From the NCBI GenBank assembly GCA_027576995.1, contig JANBQC010000095.1:1-60673 (forward strand): DNA of 60,673 nt, read 5' to 3'. The DNA is from Dimargaris cristalligena. Lineage: Eukaryota; Kickxellomycota; Dimargaritomycetes; Dimargaritales; Dimargaritaceae. Below the pieces are notes generated by a model. The model had not been told where the DNA came from, ran no database searches, and saw only the letters and a list, made by a program, of their open reading frames with translations. Below are positions 10,471-21,176 of the stretch, piece by piece. The number at the start of each line of letters is the position of its first letter. Within the stretch, counting starts at the first letter, position 1. The position numbers and the translations under genes were made by a program.

Positions 10471-11667
10471 ATGTGGTCCTACCTCTTGGTGGCCTCCGCT
10501 ATAGCGGGTGCTTACGTGTATAACCGCCAGCGTCGCCCAAATGCCAGTCCAACCTCATCCACTCTTTCATCCCCCGTAGCGGCCGATGTACCCGCCAAAC
10601 TTTCTAAATCGGCCGCCAAGCGTGCCCGCAAGAAGAAACGGAACCAAAAAGAGGGTCCAGCATCGCCAGAGCCAGTCACGGAAACCGGCTCCACCGGCAA
10701 GCCATCGTCGTCGTCATCGCCACCACCACCACCATCTTCCTGCCCCGCAGTGCCCGAACCCAAGTCCAAGCCTAAGCCCCAGTCCCGTATTCCACTAACC
10801 CCTACCCCTGTGGCATCTCCCTCCCCGGCTCCGGCTCCAACTTCGACTTCGACATCCAATCAGACCCAAACCTCCAAACCAGGGCCAGTCCGGGGGCCTA
10901 AGGGAGCGACAGTGAATCGGTCCACACCCACGGCTAAGAAGTCGCCGGTTGTTCCAGCTGAACCCGAGGCCGGTAAAAATAGCGACAGTAGTAGCAGCAG
11001 TGAAGACGACTCGGACACCGAGGCCCCCGTTATGGCTCATCCGTCGGATCGTGAGTCATGGAAAAGCGGCAAAACATTCGGCATTCTTCGAGTAGTGTCT
11101 AAATCTTCCCCTGCGCCTAAACGTAAGTTGAATTGTTATATATTTTTCTATGTGTTTCATATTCAAAGCCGCTAGACCTCCGAATAGCTGACTGGTCAAT
11201 TGAATATATATCCAAAGGTACTCGAAAGCCCGATCCAGCGCTGAATTCACTCATCAATACCCTATCTTCCCCTCTGGATGGCATGCTGGGTCCTACTCCT
11301 GATATTTAATGTATTTTGAACAGGTCGTCCCCCGCCCTCCTCGTCCACCCCGTACACCGCCACCTACAGCGACGCCCCGGCTCGCTTAACCAAGAACCAG
11401 AAGGTAACCCAGAAACGCCGGGAATTGAGACAGCAGGATAAGCAGGCTCGGGACACTCTCCAGGAGGCCCGACTTCGTCAGCACCGCCGGGAGCGAATGG
11501 AACACGAAATCCGACAGGCGAAGAAAAAGGAGAAAGGTCCATCACCGGTGTATTCGGTGAACTACGGCGCCATGGGCCCTACGGTAGTGCCTACTGCATC
11601 GAAACCACCAACCCAGGCCAAACGTTCCCAGTCAAAAGGGCAGCCCCAATTGATCTGGGACGATTAG
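10471..11667 (+). CDS. Membrane-anchored basic protein, unknown (two exons)
   Basis: Exon 1 is 10471-11122 and exon 2 is 11324-11667, giving 331 aa. The donor is AAAC|GTAAGT and the acceptor AACAG|GT; the frame is kept across the 201-bp intron. Reading through without splicing meets a stop at 11173. Residues 1-20 (MWSYLLVASAIAGAYVYNRQ) form one hydrophobic segment followed by Arg, a type III signal-anchor pattern. Next come a Lys/Arg cluster (KSAAKRARKKKRNQK), a long Pro/Ser/Lys-rich disordered region, a Ser/Asp stretch, and a highly charged helix likely to form a coiled coil (RRELRQQDKQARDTLQEARL...). The last residues are QLIWDD. The ATG is preferred because nothing upstream in frame starts with ATG. 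I do not recognise the family; an ER or mitochondrial surface protein facing the cytosol is possible but inferred. Confidence 0.65.
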
Positions 11668-12252
11668 TCCGACAATTGGCGAGCATCTGCCTGTGCCCCT
11701 CCCCCTATACTACCAACTTGGTATTGGTAGGAAGTATTTCAGCTGCACTGGGCTCTCGAGATTAAGCAGTCTAGGTAGGGGGGTACTGTAGGCGGACTTT
11801 GTTAGCTAAACACTGAAATCCAAAAAAAAAAAGTAGTGCCGATACCACCTCTCATGTACAAACCAATGAAAATGAAAATGGATATATTTCGATTTATATT
11901 TGATGTTCAGAAAAATAAGAGACCCGGGTAGGAGAAGAAACGAGGCGTAATGAATATGTAAACCAACCTCCAATAGGTTGGGAGGGGGAGGAAATGGGAT
12001 ACGAGGAATGCTGTGTTGATGGTTGTCTATTCAATTGTTTATATCGTGACCCATCGCCGGGCGTTAATGGCAAAGGGATCCAGCGAGTGGTCTTAGCAGT
12101 CTTCATCATTCCAAATGGGCTGGAATTTTCGGGTTGAACGCGATAATACCCCATTAAGGTAATAAGAGATATAACATAGTTGTGCAAAAATTAACTATTA
12201 GTTCCAGTGATTCATAGCATAGTATTTACAAACACAAATCCACCCAAGGGAC
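11668..12252. other. 3'-3' intergenic region
   Basis: Lies between two convergent genes and contains an A-tract near 11821 and AT-rich 3' flanks. No coding exon is supported on either strand. Confidence 0.5.
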
Positions 12253-14753
12253 CTAGTATCCTTGCGTCCAAACAAAAGGATATAAAATTAAATCAGTTAA
12301 CTTACATCGTAGCGGGCATGCCAGGGGCGCCTGGTCATCCACAATTGCGGTATGTAACTGATCATTGAACCGATAAGTCACCCGCAGCTGCTTAGTTTCA
12401 CCGAAACAAGGATCGTAAAAGCCCACCAAATCGGCCTTGGACGTACCCCCGTGGATAAGCAGTCGGGAGTCGGTTACCAAATATTGTACCGGGATGGTGA
12501 CATCAATGACCCGGGGACTATTCTTAGAGGAGTCCGTTCCCCGCTGATCATCGACGTTGGCGGTCGATGGAACGAACATACCGAGGGGAATGGACGCTAG
12601 GGACTGGCGGAGGGTCGAAGAAATGGTTGAGCCCGCGTGCAAGGAGGACGAAGAGGAGGAGGCGGCGGCAGCAATGGGACCACCCCTCCCATGGGTTTTA
12701 GATCCGTTTAAGGGGCGACCAAAGTGGCCGTAATAGGCCTCCACGATCACCAGACCGTGACTCTGGGTCTCGGCGGCCATCTTTTTGGCAGATAGGGGAC
12801 GCAAAATCTCCCAGGTCGATTCGGCCTCCCGCCGACGGGTCAGTAAAGTGTCCCGGAATTCGTCGCGGAGCACGTCGACCTGGTCCCGAATTTGGCGCCG
12901 CCGCCGGGGTTTGACGACCCACTGGTGGAGGGCCACGGAGGTGACCATGGGCACCGCGAGGGCTAGGACTAGGGTGCGCAACGATGGGGAGTGGGTAAGG
13001 ATGACGGGGACCCGTACGGTCTGGCCCAGCCGGCTGAACTGGAGCTGCAGGATGATACCCATGGGAAACCCGAAACTTAAGCGCCACCCCAGGCGGGAAT
13101 GGGCGGTGACACGATTTTCGGTCCCCAGCGCACAATAAAGGCCCGACTGGTTGGATAGGGACACGATACCGGTTAAATCGACCCCTGGCTGCAAATTACG
13201 GCGGTAATTGCCCGCCAGGTAGGACTCGGCTAGTCCGGCCTGGACATCCACGGAGGTATTGGTCTTTCGGGTATTATGTACGAAACAGAGCGAGGTGGAA
13301 GCCTTGGGGAATAGCCACAAACCGTTGCCGGATACGGGGGCCGGGGACCGCCGGGTGCCTCCCCCCAGTCCGGGATGCCGGCCCCAGCTTCCGATGGACC
13401 ACGTACCCGTTTTGAAGGTAGCCATCATGGTGACGCGATTCGACAGGACCCGGCCGACGGTAAAACTGGCGGGGGGAGGTCGATTCGGACGGCTCATGGT
13501 GGTTTTCCAGTTCATGAACGCCTGTTGCCCCATTTGGTACTGCCCCTGGAAACTGATTTGGCGGGGCTGGGTGAGAGTTACTCCATACTGGGTAAACAGA
13601 TTACTGCTCTGGTGGTGCTTCAGCACCATCTTGATCGTATCGGCCCGCATCGCTTGGCCGCCGGCGGTGATGCTACCCACCAGGGAGGCCGACAGCTGGT
13701 CCGTCAAGGGAACATCAAAGCCGTGCTGTACCTTGACGCTTTCGGATTGGGCCTGGTCCAGACATTGCCAAACCGACCGAATTGGACGGGTTAGGGCTGA
13801 GGCGGTCTGGGCGAGAGTAAAGGAGCCCTGGTTAGTCACCAGGCGAACGGGGCCTTCTTCCTCCTGCTCTTCTTTAGGGGGCTGAGCCAGGGGATCGGAG
13901 AACAATTCATCCTTCGGCCGATAATTTAAAACGGGCACTGCGTTTACCTGAATTTCAATTTCACCGGTTGATTTGATCAAGTGGCGTAGGGTTTCCTGGC
14001 GTTGCTGTAGAATCCGGCGTTCCATTTCCCGGCGCAATTCGTCGCGAGTCTTGAATCGTTGGCCGACTACACCCGCGCCCAACAAGGTATCCTTTTCTTG
14101 TTCGGTGACCTGAGTGTCTTTGGTCAGGAATAGACCACCTTCGCCCAGTTCATCGTAGACCAGGCGTCGTTGGGGGTCCGAGAGCACTGTGGTGTATCGT
14201 ACGTCGCCCGATGGATAGTAAATAATAGGAAAATAAGTAGATGACGGCCGCGGGGTTACTATTACGTAGGACATAACAATGAGCCGTTACAGCCACCGGA
14301 TAGGTAAATCCCAAATCAACCAAAGTAGTGTAAAATAGCAGGGTCTTGTAAAGTCTGGGATTTTTTCTTTCTGGAATAACTTACCCTCGTAGGCCAGATG
14401 GATTTTCTCGAATTGGTGTCGGGCAATATGGCTTGCCTCAGGGGAATTCTGCCGGTCGGGGTGAAACAGCAGGCATTGGCGCCGGTAACTATCGCGAATC
14501 TGTTCGAGTGAGGCATCGGTAGGCACGTTGAGTAGGGCGTAGTAGCTACCACCGGTGTGAAGTTCCTTTTCTAGGCGGGCGTACACGGTATCTTGGTTCG
14601 TGGGGTCTTCGGGTTCGAGCAATTTTCTAGTGTTGGTGTAGTCCAGGAAGAGCAGGAATAAGTAAAGAGTGTGGATTAGAATTACGGGATATACGAGCAT
14701 AAAACAATATACGAAATGGTCGATGGAGGAGGGGAGGGGGCTGAACGACTCAT
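12253..14753 (-). CDS. DNAJC11-type mitochondrial J-domain protein
   Basis: Proposed exons, in coding order, are 14713-14753, 14385-14626 and 12253-14186, about 738 aa. The J domain spans exons 2 and 3: YYALLNV, the HPD motif in LLFHPDRQN, then HLAYE joined to VLSDPQRRLVYDELGE. This join is exact at GAGG|GTAAGT and CACAG|TG. The rest matches the DUF3395 layout of DNAJC11: a beta-rich middle, a hydrophobic segment near TLVLALAVPMVTSVAL, and a C-terminus with IDVTIPVQYLV, GFYDPCFGETKQLRV. DNAJC11 associates with MICOS/SAM in mitochondria and supports cristae. An alternative start at 14700 gives a hydrophobic N-terminus, but that stretch looks like the 3' end of an 86-bp intron (pyrimidine-rich, ending CACTAG), and phase fits the upstream 41-bp exon. 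A donor at 12305 would end the protein one codon after PLR; the open frame runs on for 15 more. Confidence 0.85.
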
Positions 14754-15907
14754 GGCAACGGCATTGCCGGTTGCTTAATGCGGCCCTGGACTAGGTAAGC
14801 AATGGGCTGGGAGGAGGTGCGCCTAAGGAAAACTCCCTACATGACGTTCCCCAGCTCAGGAACTAGCTTAGAGATGGGTAGTACAACTCACCCACCCCCT
14901 CCACTTTCCTACCGTTTTCTGGTAGCAATTGAGAAATAGTCTTACTCAGTCCATTCGTCTGGCAGATCCTGGGTCGATCCGGTGGACTGGCGGGAATTGA
15001 ACTGAGCGGCTGAGCCCTGCGTATCCAGGGGTGAGTCGTTTGACATGCTGGGCCAATGTATCGAGAGGAGAAAGTGGGGGTGCTAAGAACCGAACTAATA
15101 AAATGGAAAACGGATGGAATGGGAGGAACTGGAGGCAAGACAATGGGAAGAGCTATACGATGAAGCAATGGGAGGGTGAAGTTAACCTCGGCACATAGTA
15201 GGGCACCCTGGAGAGTTGCAGAGGTGTGGTGGAATACACATCGCCATCTCGTTGTTTAGCAGGGGTGGGTACCAATAGGAGGTTAGTTACCGTGTGGGCT
15301 TTGGGCCTAACTTCCCATCACTATTTACAGGATGTCCCCGACTATAATAGACCTATTCCTCAGACTGCATAACAATGCTATAATTAATCACGAGCCCTAT
15401 GAATTCAGCCACTTGTAATAATCGATCAACCCTGCAATCTCAAGTACAGAATCAATGGTAAGGCAAGTCAGCCCAATATATGATAAATACTCCGGCATGG
15501 CACTGCTCGACATGCCTTGGTTTATTAGCGGGGTGGCTAAATACAATGGGAATTACGGCGACAGGGGTAATATGGTTGGTTAGGAATGAAAAAACAGTTG
15601 AACTACAATGGAAGATTGGAACGGTTCGCCTGGGTAATTTACGATGTACTGGCATTGAGATGGAGGCGTGTGGCCCTCAAAGGGCTACAAGATAACAGTC
15701 TAGTAGAAGAGGGGAAATAAATATATGAGGGATATAAGAGAAGTGGTGTACAATTCCTCAAGGCAAGTCGGACTAAACAAGAAGCGAATATGCTGGTTGG
15801 TCCCATTGCCTGGGAATACACACAAAGGGTATCTCCCTCTATTTCCGGAACCACCACGGAAGGAAAACAAAATAGAAACAGATGACATCCCGAAGATTCA
15901 TGCCACA
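14754..15907. other. Intergenic region between two minus-strand genes
   Basis: Holds the promoter side of the DNAJC11-like gene and the 3' flank of the carrier gene. Short frames on both strands show no domain and no splice pattern. Nothing else recognised. Confidence 0.5.
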
Positions 15908-17375
15908 CTATTCAACCTTGAGTAGGTACTTCATACGTTCGTAAACGTAAAAGGCAACGGCCGACATGGGTGCTACTTTAATGTATCCGATGCTAAGTCC
16001 GACGTAGAAACCGCGAATTCCCTTGGTGGCCATAATTTCGCCTATGATTTGCATGGGTTTAGGCTTAGACCCGGGATTACGGACGCCCGCTACCTGTATC
16101 CACCGCCGGGTTACTTCAAACGGGTAGGAAATGGTTTGGCCGATGATACCCGCCGTACCACCTATGAGTAGCTCGGACCACCAGTTCAACCGGGGTCCCC
16201 GTTTCCGCTTCTTCTTGCTGTTGGAAGAGGCGCCGGCATTCGCTAGATCTTGGGGGCGTTTGATCACGGTCAATTCGGGAAACCGCTTCACACACGCTTG
16301 GTAAAGGGATTCGTAGGTGTAGAAGGAGACCCCCGCGTAGGGCATCATACCCATAATGGTGAACCCAAACCCACTGTAGAAATTGCGAATAGGGTGCCGG
16401 AACAGCGTAGACTTGTATCCGGACTCGCCGTAGATGGCACGCAGTGTCTTTAAAACCTTATTGCGGACCCCCTGGGTCGTATCGTAGGCCATACGGACTC
16501 GGATGAGCTCCAAGGGGTAGGTGACGATAACTGAGGAGACACCCGCCAGCGACCCGGCCAAGGCGGTTCGTATGTCCGTTTCATGGGAGGCCGTTGGCAT
16601 TAAAATCTAGTAAAGGTGGGGCGGAAGGGTATTAGCAGGTACGGGAAATGAGCGGGGTGAGTGACGATTGACGTACATACTAATTAGGCCGAATAGTAGC
16701 TGTGCGAACACCCTTGCCTAACTATGCCGATAGTATCCCTAATCAAGGATAAATACTAAATGTTAAATAGCCCCTCCGAAACTCGGCACTTACCAGTCGA
16801 ATCTGCTCGTAGGCCATGAATTTAATAGCCGCGTAGGGGAAAATCCGCAGCAGGGACATGGAGTGCCCCCGGTACAAACCCGACACGCCCTGAGTAGCCA
16901 CAATTTCCCGGCCGGCACGTACTACGCCAGTCATAGAACCGGCATATTTCTGGAACTGGGGCTGGTTGGCCTGAAATAGGATTTTGACCCGGTCCAATGG
17001 AGCAACCACGGTTTTCCCTTCAGGGCGGTTCAAGTGTGCCGGCATTTAGAGCATTATAACCAAAAGAAAAGAGAGAATCAACTGCGGGTTAGTTTGCGAG
17101 CAGAGGGGGCACATTGGGACCGCCAGGCTAAGTCCCTGCCCGGACCCAGGGGAGAGGAGAAGAGGGTCTGACCAATCCGCCCTAAGGAATGCTCTCATTG
17201 ACAATTCAGCCAGGAGGGTGAACCTACATGGAGGAACTACACAATGGTCCTTACGGAGGGTGGAGTACTTACCGGCACAACCGGCGACACCGCCAGCAAT
17301 GAAAGTCTTTAAAGCATAAAGCCGGTGTTCTCTATGCTCCTCAGACGTGGCCTTGACCGCCTGTGAATCCACCAT
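15908..17375 (-). CDS. LEU5: Mitochondrial CoA carrier, Leu5/SLC25A42-like (three exons)
   Basis: Exons in coding order are 17273-17375, 16794-17017 and 15908-16606, total 341 aa. Joins: GCCG|GTAAGT to GAAG|GGAAAA (AG-GKT), and CTG|GTAAGT to CTAG|ATTTTA, both keeping frame. The protein has the three ~100-aa carrier repeats with their signatures: APLDRVK (repeat 1), YPLELIR (repeat 2) and YPFEVTRR (repeat 3). The text around repeat 1 ([17 protein letters not shown]), [20 protein letters not shown], and [20 protein letters not shown] is characteristic of the Leu5/Graves-disease carrier group, which brings coenzyme A into the matrix. Length is normal for the family. A Lys/Arg-rich loop ([12 protein letters not shown]) precedes repeat 3. 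Substrate assignment is by family resemblance; related carriers for other nucleotides are the main alternative. Confidence 0.88.
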
Positions 17376-18521
17376 GAAAACCCGAAATAGGATGCGGGCA
17401 AGCAGAAGCTAAGAAGAAAAGGGATAAGTTGAGGCACCGAGGTAGCGGATGGCTGGGCAGGACCTAAGTAGCAGGCTAATTAGAAGGAAGGAGAGGGGGA
17501 GGCCCTGGCCAGTGGGATGTCTCAAAGGGCCGAGAGAATGGGGCGAACGGGAGAAAAAGGCTGAAGCTAAAAGACGGAGCTATAAAAGATAGAGATATAA
17601 ATAACCAAATAGTATTAGAAACAGTGGATAACTAACGAGAAACAACGGGGGAAACAATGGTGGTCGGTTTAGTACGAAGAGAACAGCATTAAATGGGTGA
17701 GGCTGGCACCTGACAGTAGTATGCGTAATATATATTATATATACCATTCCGCCTCACTTCGATTGTGCGGCTTTGGGCAATGCAAGTCACTGAATGTGGC
17801 CAATATATCTAGCCTTTATTACGAACCCTCTCTTCTAAATCCATTCAACAACCACTTTCAACCAAGCGCAGAGAGAGAACAAACAACTCGTGGTATCTAT
17901 CAGGCTGCCAACACTAGAGCGATTTAGCACATCACATGCCCTTTTGTAATACGAACCACTCTCTGTGACGCTGCTGAGTTTCCTCCAATAAAAGATAACC
18001 ACCCCACCTGACTAATTTGGGGTGTGCCTATTTACTTTACCCCATCATTACCAATCCTATACTATACCGGCGGTTGTCCTGTGACCCCCCCACGGCCTAG
18101 TCTATTCCCCGTATAATTCATAGCATCAGCCAATACCCCCGCGGTCCGAAGGATCATGTCCAGTTAATTTACCCCACTGTAATATAGCTGCGAAGGAATA
18201 AAGGGGGAGATATCAAGGGAACCATAAATAAAAAGCTCTTTATGCATGGATGAATAGCAAATAATTAAATCGATAAACGGCATCGAAATGCACCACCCCG
18301 GAAAGGACGTTTCGAGATTGATTAGGCGTCGCCGAATCGCTGCGCCTAAAACGGGCACCCGATCGACGTTGCCTGACGAACCGGTTAGGTGACAATGGCC
18401 TAACTAGTAAAAAATAAAATCGGTCCAAGGAGGGGGAAACCCAGGTTTAACCCCAATTCCTCGACTTTAAATTAGGGCCGCGCGGCTGACGGATGATGAA
18501 CGCGTCTTCGGGATAACGAGC
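17376..18521. other. Intergenic region
   Basis: No gene seen. It contains the 5' flank of the carrier gene (several TATA-like runs, for example around 17580-17605) and the 3' flank of the secreted-protein gene. Confidence 0.5.
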
Positions 18522-18905
18522 TCAATCGTCGTCGTCGCTGGAGGATGTTTCCCCATCATCGCTGGTGTCACTACTATCCGCGGCGTTCGAGCCCGGAGCG
18601 GTCGCTTGGACCGACTTGGGACGGGGCTGGCACTTGGAGACCGCCGCCCCGCCCGGTACACGGCGGTAGCTGGGCGCCGAACCGGAGTGGCCTTCGGCAC
18701 AGCTACGCCGGCTAAACGGAAGAATGGGCTTCCCCTTGATGTACAATTCTAGCGTCTGGATGATGGAGTCGGTGGGTAGAAGCGAGTTGAGTTCCCCCAG
18801 ACTGGCCCCGGCCCCGGGCGCCGGCTGCTTTTCTTCAATCGGAAGGGCCATGTATCCGCCGGACAGGAGGGCTTGGAGCGAGAGGAACATGATAAGGGAC
18901 TTCAT
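18522..18905 (-). CDS. Secreted protein with acidic Ser/Asp tail, unknown
   Basis: 127-aa single exon starting at the ATG at 18903-18905. Residues 1-21 are a signal peptide (MKSLIMFLSLQALLSGGYMA). The mature protein begins LPIEEKQPAPG, has a short helix-like part (about 37-62, LGELNSLLPTDSIIQTLELY), two dibasic sites (SRRS and YRRV) and two cysteines. It ends in a run of Ser, Asp and Thr with DDDD as the last residues. The tail composition resembles the acidic core of the repeat protein 1.7 kb away at 20293-21176, and both genes lie on the same strand. No known family. A longer in-frame extension upstream has no ATG, so this start is preferred. The dibasic sites could be cut by a Kex2-type protease; that is inference. 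Confidence 0.65.
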   Translation of the reverse strand: MKSLIMFLSLQALLSGGYMALPIEEKQPAPGAGASLGELNSLLPTDSIIQTLELYIKGKPILPFSRRSCAEGHSGSAPSYRRVPGGAAVSKCQPRPKSVQATAPGSNAADSSDTSDDGETSSSDDDD

Positions 18906-20292
18906 ACTAAAACAGTTATAATAAGTCATTTCGTCGGGAAGTGCAACACAGCGGAGGAGGAGGAATGGGAAGAAAGAGGAAATCAATATGACGAGGGAGA
19001 AGCGGTGCAGGGCGTTACGGGCATTACAAGCAGAAGTAAGTGGAGATGCTTACGGCTAAGAGGGCGATAAACAGACTAACCCGGTCATTAGAGGGTGTAA
19101 ATAAGGAACGGCATTTAGAAATCCGATTCCCGGATGCCCAGCCGGAACCTTATATAGGACTGCTTATGAATATGGCGATGACTCTCCCTTGGATCGACTA
19201 ATTCAATTGCGTACGAATACTACAATTCACCCCCACTGCTTCTCTCTCCTGTCGACCACTTCTACTGCACCGACATGCCAACACCCAGTCATCACCAATC
19301 CACATGCGCGAGAGTGCGAGTGTGTGCGCGTACATGAGTGTGGTAAAACTGCTCCTGTTGCTGTGCGTGAAAAGTACTTTCCATCTCGAATCGGTAGGTT
19401 GAGCTTTTAACTGTTCCAGGAGAGCGGAGTTCCTCAGCAAAACGGATGGTGGTTTTAGTCGCCTCCGTCTCTTATAAACTGAGGGAACCGCTACTATTAA
19501 CGGCAAGTATGCACCTCTCCCCCCTGCCCCACACCTAACTATCGTACCTACCGCAGGAGAAATATGAGAGTGGTGTGCTAAGCGATACTGTGGCGATAAT
19601 ACACGAGGCCTGCACTTAGATTTCAGGAGCTGAGCCGAAGTTGTTCCCTGGTTCACCGCCACCGTTAGAATTGAAAAATGCCGCTATCAGACCAATTTGT
19701 CGGGTGTATCTATGATTTGGTCGGTGGGGAAAAGGACTAGGGCAAACTAAAGCCCCGTTCAGTCAAGTATACCAAGAGAGAAAGTCTGGGGGGGGGTGGG
19801 ACAGTATCCAAGTGGGTATGAGCCAGATATACATTCATTCAACGAATTGGCCTAGCTCGAACTACACGGCGGACCATGACTAGGACCAGAGTAAAAGGAA
19901 GACTTCCAGTTTATTGAGTCCAGCTAACGAGTAGAATATATACAAATATATAACCATAAATAGATCCTAAAATTCAAAACTATAAGTAAAAACTAACCCA
20001 ATAGCCCACTCACGGGGCTACATACTCCATCACAATCAAAGAAAAAAAAACTAAACTAATCGAGTAGGCCAGCTCGATTCGAAGCAATATAGTCAGGCCG
20101 TCGAGGCATCGTAAAACTAGCAGAAGAAGTCTTCCTGAAAGAGCGTATGTAATGGTATCGAGACTAGCATGCGTATTTAAAAATACCAATGCCTCTGATA
20201 CGACAAACGTAATGGTCTGCTGAACTATTCGAACGTTTCTCTTTCAATGTTTGCTGTATGTTACCCAAAATAGACCAGGCTGGCAATGCTAA
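18906..20292. other. Intergenic region
   Basis: About 1.4 kb with no supported exon. On the minus strand a TATATAAGG box is seen around 19152. The right part is AT-rich 3' flank of the repeat-protein gene, with an A homopolymer near 20041. Confidence 0.5.
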
Positions 20293-21176
20293 TTAGATTT
20301 CGCGCGTCATCGTAAACTTACGCCGGAAAAGTCCACGGCGCGCCAATGGCACAGTGTCGCGGACGTTCTCTTCATCGGTATCGGTGTCGGACGAGCTGGT
20401 GTCAGTTTCGCCCTCCCGGTTGAGCCAGGGGCTGCGCTTCTGGAGTCGAAGCCCGCGGCGCACTAAGCCTGCACTGGATTGTTCGACGGGGTAGCGGACG
20501 TTTTCTTCGTCAGTGTCGGTGTCGGACGAGCTAGTGTCAGTTTCGCCCTCCCGGTTGAGCCAAGGGCTGCGCTTCTGGAGTCGAAGCCCGCGGCGCACTA
20601 AGCCTGCACTGGATTGTTCGACGGGGTAGCGGACGTTNNNNNNNNNNNNNNNNNNNNNNNNNNNNNNNNNNNNNNNNNNNNNNNNNNNNNNNNNNNNNNN
20701 NNNNNNNNNNNNNNNNNNNNNNNNNNNNNNNNNNNCTTCTGGAGTCGAAGCCCGCGGCGCACTAAGCCTGCACTGGATTGTTCGACGGGGTAGCGGACGT
20801 TCTCTTCGTCAGTATCGGTGTCGGACGAGCTAGTGTCAGTTTCGCCCTCCCGGTTGAACCAAGGGCTGCGCTTCTGGAGTCGAAGCCCGCGGCGCACTAA
20901 GCCTGCACTGGATTGTTCGACGGGGTAGCGGACGTTTTCTTCGTCAGTGTCGGTGTCGGACGAGCTAGTGTCAGTTTCGCCCTCCCGGTTGAACCAGGGG
21001 CTGCGCTTCTGGAGCTGAATGGAAGGGGTGGACGCGGCTAAGGTTGACGAAGAGGGTCCACCAAGGTCCCGACGATGTAGAGGTACCATTCCACCAGTGG
21101 CCTGAGCGGGCGACGGGCTGGCCAAATAGCCGGGCAAAACGGTCTGGAGGGCAACGTAAGCGAGGAGGATCTTCAT
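20293..21176 (-). CDS. Kex2-type repeat peptide precursor (secreted), interrupted by an assembly gap
   Basis: Starts at the ATG at 21174-21176 with a signal peptide (MKILLAYVALQTVLPGYLAS). A short pro-region (HRRDLGG...) leads into tandem 45-aa units. Each unit reads GLRLQ-KR, then a core beginning SPWFNREGETDT or SPWLNREGETDT, an acidic Ser/Thr/Asp stretch, ENVRYPVEQSSAGLV, and RR. Five cores are visible wholly or in part. The last unit diverges to DTVPLARRGLFRR and ends FTMTREI. KR and RR at fixed positions are the signature of precursors cut by Kex2/furin in the Golgi, as in fungal alpha-pheromone and repellent-type precursors. Cutting would release a 36-aa acidic peptide and a GLRLQ pentapeptide per unit. 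The run of N at 20638-20735 breaks the frame. I cannot name a homologue; hormone-like, cell-wall or effector roles are all open. Confidence 0.75.
20350..21010. repeat. 135-bp tandem repeat array with internal N gap
   Basis: The phrase CTTCTGGAGTCGAAGCCCGC recurs with a period of exactly 135 bp (20736 and 20871, and again at 20571 and 20436 on the other side of the gap). Copies differ mainly at third codon positions and at a Phe/Leu codon (WFN against WLN). The array encodes the peptide repeats of the precursor. High identity implies recent expansion or homogenisation, and makes assembly collapse likely. Confidence 0.9.
20638..20735. other. Assembly gap (98 N) inside the repeat array
   Basis: The gap falls between the end of ...GGACGTT and the next CTTCTGG. 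In intact units these are 69 bp apart. A length of 98 is neither 69 nor 69 plus a multiple of 135, and it shifts the reading frame. The N count is therefore a scaffolding estimate, not the true length. Confidence 0.9.

Noticed and set aside
20293..21176. CRISPR-like array
   Set aside because: The repeat is tandem with no spacers and is coding in a eukaryotic gene.
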